Shown here: in pieces, positions 57,815-64,000 of the stretch
How the letters are laid out: each line of letters opens with the position of its first letter
Position numbering within the stretch: position 1 is the first letter of the stretch
Origin: Catellatospora citrea
GTDB taxonomy: Bacteria > Actinomycetota > Actinomycetes > Mycobacteriales > Micromonosporaceae
Assembly (NCBI RefSeq): GCF_003610235.1
Contig: NZ_RAPR01000001.1
Coordinates: 1,798,001 to 1,862,000, forward strand
Direction: 5' to 3'
Length of the DNA: 64,000 bases
Program-made: the position numbers and the translations under genes
The notes under the pieces: model-generated
Seen by the model: only the letters and a program-made list of their open reading frames with translations
Told to the model about the DNA's origin: nothing
Databases searched by the model: none

Positions 57815-58405
57815 TCAGCCCGCCACCGCCCGGCGGCGACGCGGCATGAGCAGCAGGAACCCGATGCCGGGCAGCAGGAGCGCGGTGCCCGCCAGCACGA
57901 TGACCCAGTGCTCGTCGCCCGGCCCGGTCTTGGCCAGCGTCCCGCCGCCCGGCGAGGTCTGCGGCACGGGCGAGCTGCCGCCCGCGCCGCCGAACGTGAT
58001 CTTCGTGCTGGTGGCGTTGGCCTTGACGACGTCGTCCGACGCCGATGACGGCAGGATCTGCGCCGCGATCACGCAGGACCGCTTGGTGCAGTCGAACGAG
58101 CCGAACTGCTTGGCCACCCGCAGCGTGACCGGCGGAATCTTCCCGCTGGCGTCGGCGTTGACGAACTGCGCCCCGCCCGCGAGATTGCAGTCGGTGGGGC
58201 CCTTCACCTCCGCTATGCACTGCCCGATCGCGATCTGCTTGAGGTTCGCGGTGAACCCCGAGCCGTTGACCGTGATCGAGGCGCCGTCGCTCAGCCCGCT
58301 GGACTTGCTCAGCGTCAGCACCGGCTTCGCGGCGGCCGGTGACGCGATCATCGGCACGGACACCGCCAGGACGGCGAGGACCGCGACCGCACGTGCTCTC
58401 CACAT
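57815..58405 (-). CDS. Cell-wall-anchored protein with neocarzinostatin-like domain
   Basis: A 196-residue exported protein. Residues 1-27 are a signal peptide. Residues 28-135 match the neocarzinostatin/enediyne-apoprotein fold: TLSKSSGLSDGASITVNGSG, then IGQCIAEVKGPTDC and FDCTKRSCVIAAQ, with paired cysteines as in that family. The C-terminus has LAKTG, a hydrophobic helix and RRRR, an LAxTG sorting signal for a class E sortase. GGAGG lies just upstream of ATG 58405. No enediyne genes are near, so apoprotein function is unlikely; a ligand-binding or adhesive role is possible. Confidence 0.83.
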   Translation of the reverse strand: MWRARAVAVLAVLAVSVPMIASPAAAKPVLTLSKSSGLSDGASITVNGSGFTANLKQIAIGQCIAEVKGPTDCNLAGGAQFVNADASGKIPPVTLRVAKQFGSFDCTKRSCVIAAQILPSSASDDVVKANATSTKITFGGAGGSSPVPQTSPGGGTLAKTGPGDEHWVIVLAGTALLLPGIGFLLLMPRRRRAVAG

Positions 58406-58416
58406 GGGAACCTCCT

Positions 58417-61359
58417 TCAGACGGGGGCACCGGAACGGTGCACCGCGGCGGCATCGGTGCCGAGGTATGCGGCGACCACGGCAGGATGGGTGCGGACCTG
58501 GTCGGGTGTGCCGTCGGCGACGACCCGGCCGGCGTCCATGGCGACCATCCGCGTCGCGAGCCGCGCCAGCAGCGGCAGATCGTGCTCGATGACCAGCAGC
58601 GCCACGCCGAGTTCGCGGTTGACGCGGGCCAGCAGGTCGGCCAGTGCCACGCCGTCGGCCTGCGACACCCCCGACGACGGCTCGTCGAGCAGCAGCAGCG
58701 ACGGCTCCAGCGCCAGCAGGCAGGCCAGCTCGACGGTGCGGCGGGTGCCGGTGGACAGCTCGCCCACCTGGCGGTCGGCGTACGCGGCGAGCCCGAACAG
58801 GTCGAGCAGGTTGCCGGCCAGCGCCTCCTGCCGCCGCTGCGGCCCGCGTCCGCCGAGCGCGGCGGTGAGCAGCCCGGTCGGCGCGATCCGCTCCCCCGCG
58901 ACCAGCAGCGACTCCCGCACGGTCAGCGTCGGGAACAGCCGGGCGTCCTGGAACGAGCGCACCAGCCCCAGCCCGGCCCGCCGCTGCGGGCTCAAGCCGG
59001 TCACGTCGCGCCCGGCGAATGCCACCTGCCCCTGGTCGGGCCGGGTGAACCCGGCCAGGATCTCGAACAGCGTGGTCTTGCCGGCCCCGTTGGGCCCGAT
59101 GATGCCGACGACCTCCCCGGACCCGACCGCGAGGTCCACCCCGCCGACCGCCCGCACCCCACCGAACGCCCGCGCGACCCCCCGCGCCTCCAGCAACGCC
59201 CCCGGCCCCACCACCAGCGGCACCGTCCGCCGCGGCAACGTCACCGCGGCCCCCGCCGCCACGCCCGCAGCCCGGCCCCCCGCCCCACCCGCAGCCGCAG
59301 CCGCAGCCGCAGCCGCAGCCGCATGATCGCCATCTCGTGCCACAACCTCGGGTGTAACCACGGATACCGACACCAGACGCCGATCGCCCGCCTTCAGCGC
59401 CGGCCCCGCCCCCACCGCCGCCTCGACCCCGTGATCGCCGTCCCGTGTCATAACCGCAGGTGAGACCGCAGCATCCGACACCAGACGCCGATCAACGCCC
59501 CCCGGGGACGTCCCCGGTCGGCCGGGTCGGCGTGACCGGACGCCGGGCAGGCGGGTGACGAGGCGGGCCAGGGGTTCGCCGAGGCCGCCGGGCATCGCCA
59601 CGACGACGAGCAGCCAGCCCAGGGTCAGCGCGGCCTGGCCGAAGATGCCGAGCTCCACGACGCCGGGCAGGCCCACCAGCAGCAGCGCGCCGAGGACCGA
59701 GCCGCCGAGCAGGCCGAGACCGCCGACCACGGTCAGCGCGACCACGTCGATCCCGGCCGCCGCCGGGAAGCTGTTCACGGTGACCTGGCTCTGGCCGTGT
59801 CCGATGACGACGCCGCCGAGCCCGGCCAGCGCCCCCGCCGCGGCGTACACCTGGAGTTTGCGGCGCGGCGCGGGCACGCCCAGCGCGCGGGCCGCGTCCT
59901 CGTTGTCGCGCAGCGCCAGCACCACCCGGCCGAAGCCGCCCGCCCGCAGCCGGTGCGCCAGCCACAGCGCGAGCACCAGCATCAGCAACGCGAACAGGTA
60001 GTAGTCCTTGGCCAATACCAGGGCGTATCCGGTCCACACCGGCTTGGGCGCGCTCACCCCGTCACCGAGCAGCCACGGCAGCCGCAGCAGCCACGCCTCG
60101 GCGGCCAGTGCGAACGCCAGCGTCGTGACGGCCAGCGCGATGCCGCGCAGGCGCAGCGCGGGCAGGCCCACGAGCACGGCCGACCCGGCGGCGGCCGCGC
60201 ACCCGGCTACTGCCCCGAGGAAGAAGTTCCCGGTCGCGGCCGCCGTGTGCAGCGACACCGCCGCCCCGATGCCCGCGAAGGCGAACTGGCCCAGCGACAG
60301 CTCCCCGGCCAGACCGGTGACCAGCAGCACGGACAGGCCGACGACGGCGAACCCGGCCACGGTCGTCAGCGCCGAGGCGGTCTCGTTGGTGACCAGGTAG
60401 GCCGCCCCGGCAGCCGTCAGCAGCGCGAGCCCGGCCAGGATCCGGCCGGCTGGCGACGCGGGCGCGGGCACGGCGCGCGGCCAGCGGGCCTGCTCGCCGT
60501 CGCGGCGGCCGAGCTGCGGCTGCACCAGCAGCGCCACGAGGATGAACAGCGCCAACGCCAGGGACACCCCGCCGCGGCCCGCGCCCGTCGACAGCAGCAC
60601 CTGCTCGCCGACGCCGACACCGAGGCAGGCCGCGAACGCGATGGGCAGCGACGCCATCCGGGCGGCCACCGCCCCGGCGAGGCCGCGCAGCAGCAGCTCC
60701 GGTCCGAGGGTGTCGATCGACTGCGCGCCCTGGGTGGGGGTCACCAGGATCGCCGAGAACGCGGCGACGGCCCCGGCCATGGCCCAGGCGAGCGTCGTCA
60801 TGCGCGCCGCCGGGATGCCGTTGAGCTGCGCGGTGTCCGGCGCGTCCGCCCCGGCGCGCACGGCCAGGCCGAACCGGCTGCGCCGCAGGAACAGCGCCAG
60901 CCCGCCCAGCAGCAGCGGGGCCAGCAGCGCCATCGCCGTGAACGCGGGCCCGATCGGGGTGCGCCCGAGCGTGAACGACGGCAGTCCGGGCGGCTTCGGG
61001 AAGGTCAGGCCGTTCAGCCCCTGGCTGCTCACCAGCAGGGCGAGGATCAGCACGAACTGCGACAGCCCCAGCGTGGCGATCATCCCGGTGACCCCGGGGC
61101 GGCCGCGCAGGCGGCGTACGACGGCGACCTCGATCAGCGCGGAGACGCCTCCGGCGACCGCCATGGCCAGCGGGAACGCCACCCAGTACGGCACCCGCGC
61201 GGCGGTGACCAGCAGGCTGAGCACCGCCGCGCCGAACACGCCGACCGAGCCGTGGGCGAAGTTGAGAAAGCGGCTGGACCGGTACACCAGCACCAGGCCC
61301 ACCGCCAGCAGGCCGTAGGTGAGGCCGGTGAACAGGCCGAGCACGATCGGGTCGATCAT
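58417..61359 (-). CDS. LivH-LivM-LivG triple fusion of a branched-chain amino acid/urea-type ABC importer
   Basis: One 980-residue polypeptide. Residues 1-295 are the LivH permease (LVYRSSRFLNFAHGSVGVFG near 27). Residues about 305-610 are the LivM permease (SLGQFAFAGIGAAVSLH near 350; ALRDNEDAARALGVPA near 485). Residues 720-980 are the LivG ATPase with Walker A GPNGAGKTT, an atypical signature ELSTGTRRTVELA and Walker B LLLLDEPSSG. The linker (about 615-715) is largely made of two in-frame family D palindromes and a poly-Ala tract. The stop lies 12 bp before the neocarzinostatin-type start. Fusion of all three parts is rare. Confidence 0.9.
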   Translation of the reverse strand: MIDPIVLGLFTGLTYGLLAVGLVLVYRSSRFLNFAHGSVGVFGAAVLSLLVTAARVPYWVAFPLAMAVAGGVSALIEVAVVRRLRGRPGVTGMIATLGLSQFVLILALLVSSQGLNGLTFPKPPGLPSFTLGRTPIGPAFTAMALLAPLLLGGLALFLRRSRFGLAVRAGADAPDTAQLNGIPAARMTTLAWAMAGAVAAFSAILVTPTQGAQSIDTLGPELLLRGLAGAVAARMASLPIAFAACLGVGVGEQVLLSTGAGRGGVSLALALFILVALLVQPQLGRRDGEQARWPRAVPAPASPAGRILAGLALLTAAGAAYLVTNETASALTTVAGFAVVGLSVLLVTGLAGELSLGQFAFAGIGAAVSLHTAAATGNFFLGAVAGCAAAAGSAVLVGLPALRLRGIALAVTTLAFALAAEAWLLRLPWLLGDGVSAPKPVWTGYALVLAKDYYLFALLMLVLALWLAHRLRAGGFGRVVLALRDNEDAARALGVPAPRRKLQVYAAAGALAGLGGVVIGHGQSQVTVNSFPAAAGIDVVALTVVGGLGLLGGSVLGALLLVGLPGVVELGIFGQAALTLGWLLVVVAMPGGLGEPLARLVTRLPGVRSRRPGRPGTSPGGVDRRLVSDAAVSPAVMTRDGDHGVEAAVGAGPALKAGDRRLVSVSVVTPEVVARDGDHAAAAAAAAAAAGGAGGRAAGVAAGAAVTLPRRTVPLVVGPGALLEARGVARAFGGVRAVGGVDLAVGSGEVVGIIGPNGAGKTTLFEILAGFTRPDQGQVAFAGRDVTGLSPQRRAGLGLVRSFQDARLFPTLTVRESLLVAGERIAPTGLLTAALGGRGPQRRQEALAGNLLDLFGLAAYADRQVGELSTGTRRTVELACLLALEPSLLLLDEPSSGVSQADGVALADLLARVNRELGVALLVIEHDLPLLARLATRMVAMDAGRVVADGTPDQVRTHPAVVAAYLGTDAAAVHRSGAPV
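59291..59323. repeat. Hexanucleotide tract encoding poly-alanine in the Liv linker
   Basis: GCAGCC is repeated about five times, giving an alanine run on the minus strand between the second family D element and the ATPase domain. Such tracts vary in length between strains. Confidence 0.75.
59325..59385. repeat. Palindromic element family D, second in-frame copy in the Liv fusion
   Basis: 61 bp starting GATCGCCATCTCGTGCC and ending CAGACGCCGATC. On the minus strand it encodes DRRLVSVSVV through RDGDH (residues 659-678). It is the same reading frame as the neighbouring copy. Confidence 0.75.
59433..59493. repeat. Palindromic element family D, first in-frame copy in the Liv fusion
   Basis: 61 bp starting GATCGCCGTCCCGTGTC and ending CAGACGCCGATC. 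It encodes DRRLVSDAAV through RDGDH (residues 623-642). With the copy 47 bp away it builds most of the permease-ATPase linker. Confidence 0.75.
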
Positions 61360-62075
61360 GCGTGCCCGCCCAGCATCAGCGAGCGCACCAGCTCCGGCCG
61401 GGCGGCCAGGTCCGCCGGGCGGTGCTCGGCGGCGATGGCGCCCCGCTCCATGAAGCAGATCCGGTCGACCAGGGACAGCGCCACGTTCACCGACTGCTCG
61501 ACGACCAGGACGGACATGCCGGTCGCGTTCAGCCGCCGCAGCAGCTCCAGCAGGCCGCCGACCACGATCGGGGCCAGGCCGAGCGACAGCTCGTCGACGA
61601 GCAGCAGCCGCGGGCGCTGGATCAGCGCCTTGGCGAGGACGAGCATCTGGCGCTCGCCGCCGGACAGCGTCGCGGCGGGCTGGTGTGCCCGCTGCGCCAG
61701 GCGCGGGAACACGGCCAGGGCGGCGTCGACGCCGCCGCGGGCCTGGGCGGGCGGCATGGCGTACCCGTGCAGGCGCAGGTTGTCGAGCACGGACAGCGAG
61801 CCGAACGCGGCCTGGCCCACGACGGTGGCCAGGCCGAGCCGGACCCGGCGCACCGCCGGGACGCCGGTGACGTCCGCGCCGAACAGCTCCACCCGGCCCG
61901 CCGTCGGCCGGTGCAGGCCCGACAGCACCCGCAGCAGCGTGGACTTGCCTACCCCGTTCGGGCCGCACAGGCCCACCAGCTCGCCGGGCCCGACCCGCAG
62001 GTCCACCCCGAACAGCACCTGCACCGGGCCGTAGGAGCAGTCGATCCCGGTGGCCGAGAGCGCGTCATTCGGCAA
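61356..62075 (-). CDS. livF: LivF-type ABC transporter ATPase
   Basis: A 239-residue ATPase. Walker A is GPNGVGKST near residue 39, the signature LSGGERQMLVLAKAL near 135 and Walker B LLLVDELSLGLAP near 158 (Glu follows Asp, as needed). The start is TTG 62075 with GAGGAG seven bases upstream; it overlaps the end of the binding-protein gene by 11 bp and its own stop overlaps the fusion gene by 4 bp. Confidence 0.92.
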   Translation of the reverse strand: MPNDALSATGIDCSYGPVQVLFGVDLRVGPGELVGLCGPNGVGKSTLLRVLSGLHRPTAGRVELFGADVTGVPAVRRVRLGLATVVGQAAFGSLSVLDNLRLHGYAMPPAQARGGVDAALAVFPRLAQRAHQPAATLSGGERQMLVLAKALIQRPRLLLVDELSLGLAPIVVGGLLELLRRLNATGMSVLVVEQSVNVALSLVDRICFMERGAIAAEHRPADLAARPELVRSLMLGGHA

Positions 62076-63399
62076 AGCGTCTCTCCTCGCCGCGATAGGT
62101 GAAGCAGGAGCAACCCTGGTCGTACGCCAGCACCCGGTAGCCGTCGCCCGCCGCGCGTCGATCCCCGCCGAGCAGCCCGCGGGTCCCCGCCGCCGGGGTG
62201 AACCGGTCCCCGAGCGCGGCCGCCGCCTGCGCGAACGCGGCCGCGTTGAGGTTCGCGCCGAGGTCCTTCGCGGCGGCGTGCAGCAGCAGCGCGGCGTCGC
62301 AGTAGGTGAAGGCGACCCGGGCGTTCTCCCTGGTCTTGAAGCTCTGCCCGCCCTTGGCGAAGATGTCCAGGCAGGCCCGTTCGGCGTCGCCACCGGGGAA
62401 GGGCAGTCTGCTGTCGGGCACGTCCTGACTCGGGTTGAAGCCGATGCCGACCATGCCCGCCAGGGCCGCGACCGGGATCGTGCCGGGGTTGTTCACCAGG
62501 AAGGCCGGATTGTCGAAACTGGACACGGCGTAGCGTGCGGTGTAGCTCTGCGCGGCGGCCGTGGTCAGGAAGAACGATGCCAGCCGCGCGCCGCCGAGGA
62601 ACAGCACCCGGGCGACGCCCCGGCTGCGGAAGTCGACGACGGCCTGATTGAGCCCGGCGTTCAGGGTGCCGAGGTCGGTGGTGTCGACCCAGGAGACGGT
62701 GGGCGCGACGCCGAGCCTGCGCAGCTCCGGCTCGGCAAGGCGCGCATAGACGGCCCGGTTCACCGGCGTGTCCGCGGCGACCACACCGGCCGCGTCGACG
62801 CCTGCGAAGAAGCCCTCGCCGTGCAACGTGGACAGCAGCGCCTTGACGAACTCGTCGTAGCCCGGATAGCTGGCCGACCACAGGTACGGCGACAGCTTCG
62901 CGTACGTGGCGTCGTCGTTGGGGACCAGGGTCGCGTCCAGCATCAGCGTGCCGCGCGAGGCGTAGCAGGGGCGGGCGTTGGCCTGGAACTGCCCGGTCAG
63001 CACCACCGCGAACGCCCTGTCGTCCTGGGTGATCTGGTTGCACAGCTTCTCCTCGGCGGCCGGGGAGTCGTTGCCGGCCTCGTACGAGCGGAACACCGCC
63101 TGCAGCCGCCGCCCGGCGATGCCGCCGTTCGCGTTGACGTGCTCCTCCAGCGCCTTGACCTGCGCGGGGAGGTCACCGGCGGCGGCGGTGCGGAAGCCGA
63201 GGCTGCTGCCGGTGGTGCCGAGGTCGACGCCGACGAAGACCACCTTCACGGTGCTGTCGGTGACCCCCGGCCCGGTCCCGCTCAGCGCCACCGGCTGCCC
63301 CTGGTCGAGCGCGCCGGGCATGACGGCCGAGCAGCCGGTGAACGCCACCGCCGCCACCACCGCCGCGGCCGCGGCGCGCAGCGCCGTCGATCTGTCCAC
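62065..63399 (-). CDS. ABC transporter substrate-binding lipoprotein (Leu/Ile/Val-type)
   Basis: A 444-residue periplasmic-type binding protein of the amino-acid/amide family. The lipobox AVAFTGC lies near residue 23, so it is lipid-anchored outside the membrane. VKVVFVGVDLGTTGSSLGF, then EEHVNANGGIAGRRLQAVFR near 90, is the typical start of the first lobe. GTG 63399 is three bases after the previous stop. Ligand unknown; amino acids, amides and urea are all possible for this class. Confidence 0.88.
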   Translation of the reverse strand: MDRSTALRAAAAAVVAAVAFTGCSAVMPGALDQGQPVALSGTGPGVTDSTVKVVFVGVDLGTTGSSLGFRTAAAGDLPAQVKALEEHVNANGGIAGRRLQAVFRSYEAGNDSPAAEEKLCNQITQDDRAFAVVLTGQFQANARPCYASRGTLMLDATLVPNDDATYAKLSPYLWSASYPGYDEFVKALLSTLHGEGFFAGVDAAGVVAADTPVNRAVYARLAEPELRRLGVAPTVSWVDTTDLGTLNAGLNQAVVDFRSRGVARVLFLGGARLASFFLTTAAAQSYTARYAVSSFDNPAFLVNNPGTIPVAALAGMVGIGFNPSQDVPDSRLPFPGGDAERACLDIFAKGGQSFKTRENARVAFTYCDAALLLHAAAKDLGANLNAAAFAQAAAALGDRFTPAAGTRGLLGGDRRAAGDGYRVLAYDQGCSCFTYRGEERRFAE

Positions 63400-63402
63400 G
63401 GG

Positions 63403-64000
63403 TCACCCTCTTTCGCGAGTGGCAAGGTAGGCGTCCAGCGCCCGCAGGTCGACGACCGCGTCCGGCTGCCGCGGCTCGCGTTCCAGCAGGCGGCGCACCT
63501 CGTCGGGGGCGAGCTGACCGCCCGCGAGGCGGCGCATGCGGCCCGCGCCGGGCGCGTCGTCGAAGACGAGGTACGCCCCCAGGTCGGGCACCCGCACGAC
63601 GGCGGGCAGCAGCATCGCCCCGTCCCCGGTGAGCGCCGGACCGGCGGCGCGGGTCCGACGGCGGCGCATCAGCCGCAGCACCCCGAACCCGATCAGCGCG
63701 ACGCCGATGACGTTGAGCAGCACCAGCCCCCACGGGTACGCCTGGTGCACCGCCTTCGCCCGCCCCAGCCCGCCCAGCTCCGCGGTCACCGGGTAGGCCC
63801 CGAACGCCGCGAACGGGATGGTGACCGCGACCTCGTAGGTGCGGGTCTCGCCGGGGCGCAGCTCGCCGGTCGGCGGGGTGGACACGGCGTCGAGCCCGTT
63901 GCCGACGCGCACGGTCAGCGGCGCACCGGTCAGCGCGGACGCACCGGCATTGCGCACGGTGTAGACCAGCGTGCGCTGTTGTGGCCCGCCGAACCAGGCC
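63403..64000 (-). CDS. Membrane-anchored protein with CARDB/DUF11-like extracellular domain, 5' partial
   Basis: The frame is open to the end of the window, so the N-terminus is missing. About 199 residues are visible. The first 85 read like a beta-sandwich repeat (LVYTVRNAGASALTGAPLTV, GELRPGETRTYEVAVTIPF). A single helix PWGLVLLNVIGVALIGFGVLRL and RRRR follow near residue 115, then a cytoplasmic tail with no known motif. It precedes the binding-protein gene by three bases and so belongs to the transporter operon. Confidence 0.7.
   Translation of the reverse strand, partial: AWFGGPQQRTLVYTVRNAGASALTGAPLTVRVGNGLDAVSTPPTGELRPGETRTYEVAVTIPFAAFGAYPVTAELGGLGRAKAVHQAYPWGLVLLNVIGVALIGFGVLRLMRRRRTRAAGPALTGDGAMLLPAVVRVPDLGAYLVFDDAPGAGRMRRLAGGQLAPDEVRRLLEREPRQPDAVVDLRALDAYLATRERG

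Noticed and set aside
57815..58405. Part of an enediyne antibiotic cluster
   Set aside because: Only the apoprotein-like fold is present, with a wall-sorting signal; no enediyne polyketide synthase or resistance genes are seen.
58417..63399. Urea-specific importer
   Set aside because: No urease genes are adjacent and the binding protein gives no ligand-specific motif, so only the general Liv class is reported.
1..64000. tRNA, rRNA, CRISPR arrays, insertion sequences, prophage
   Set aside because: No cloverleaf, rRNA signature, spaced direct repeats, transposase or phage structural protein could be recognised.

Overview
The window is about 72-74% GC, rich in GTG starts and 4-bp ATGA/GTGA gene overlaps. 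It carries a mycothiol-type isomerase homologue, a two-subunit CrtYc/CrtYd lycopene cyclase and an LAxTG cell-wall anchor. This points to a high-GC filamentous actinomycete, most likely Micromonosporaceae; the family is inferred from general look, not from a marker gene. I see no tRNA, rRNA, CRISPR, transposase, integrase or phage gene.

Layout. (1) 1-9.8 kb: a catabolic block with an HMG-CoA-lyase-like enzyme, an acyl-CoA synthetase, a bicupin, a hydantoinase-type amidohydrolase, a CaiB CoA-transferase, a cyclase-family hydrolase, a PrpD-type dehydratase and an amino-acid/Na+ symporter. (2) 10-12.5 kb: a secreted metalloprotease with a ricin-type lectin, a frameshifted winged-helix regulator remnant and a small flavin oxidoreductase. 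(3) 12.6-22.3 kb: one minus-strand operon of eleven genes for CoA-thioester breakdown (acyl-CoA dehydrogenase, MaoC hydratases, Ltp2-like retro-aldolase with DUF35 partner, CitE lyase, CaiB, PrpD, LLM monooxygenase, tandem Rid). (4) 22.4-25.8 kb: two membrane proteins and a secreted glycoside hydrolase. (5) 25.8-34.7 kb: an IclR regulator divergent from a seven-gene oxidation operon. (6) 35-37.9 kb: a TetR pair, TspO, a small hydrolase and a Dabb protein. (7) 37.9-46.5 kb: an operon with a tandem nitrilase, a red-chlorophyll-catabolite-reductase-like protein, a chlorophyllase-like hydrolase, a PaO/CAO-like Rieske oxygenase, a second bilin-reductase-like protein, an unknown protein, a NYC1/NOL-like SDR, a membrane protein and a maleate-isomerase-like enzyme. 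(8) 46.6-54.7 kb: a carotenoid cluster. (9) 54.8-64 kb: a frameshifted methyltransferase, a secreted pectate lyase, a cell-wall-anchored neocarzinostatin-fold protein and a Liv-type ABC importer in which LivH, LivM and LivG are one polypeptide.

How it may work together. Regions 1, 3, 5, 6 and 7 share a near-palindromic 14-bp motif, consensus GAAACRGYGTTTCS, in six promoter regions, one of them between the IclR gene and its divergent operon. I read this as one IclR regulon. Its most distinctive operon (region 7) combines look-alikes of four plant chlorophyll-breakdown enzymes. TspO, a porphyrin-binding family, has the same motif next to its start. The hypothesis is a bacterial tetrapyrrole (chlorophyll/pheophorbide/bilin) catabolic system whose ring fragments feed imide/dicarboxylate and CoA-thioester pathways encoded nearby. 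This rests on recognised sequence resemblance, not on a search or an experiment.

A second theme is a set of length-conserved palindromic elements (four families, ten copies, each family with a fixed length). Six copies lie exactly between convergent genes, where they could be bidirectional terminators. Four copies are read through in frame inside genes (CitE-like lyase, nitrilase, and twice in the Liv fusion).
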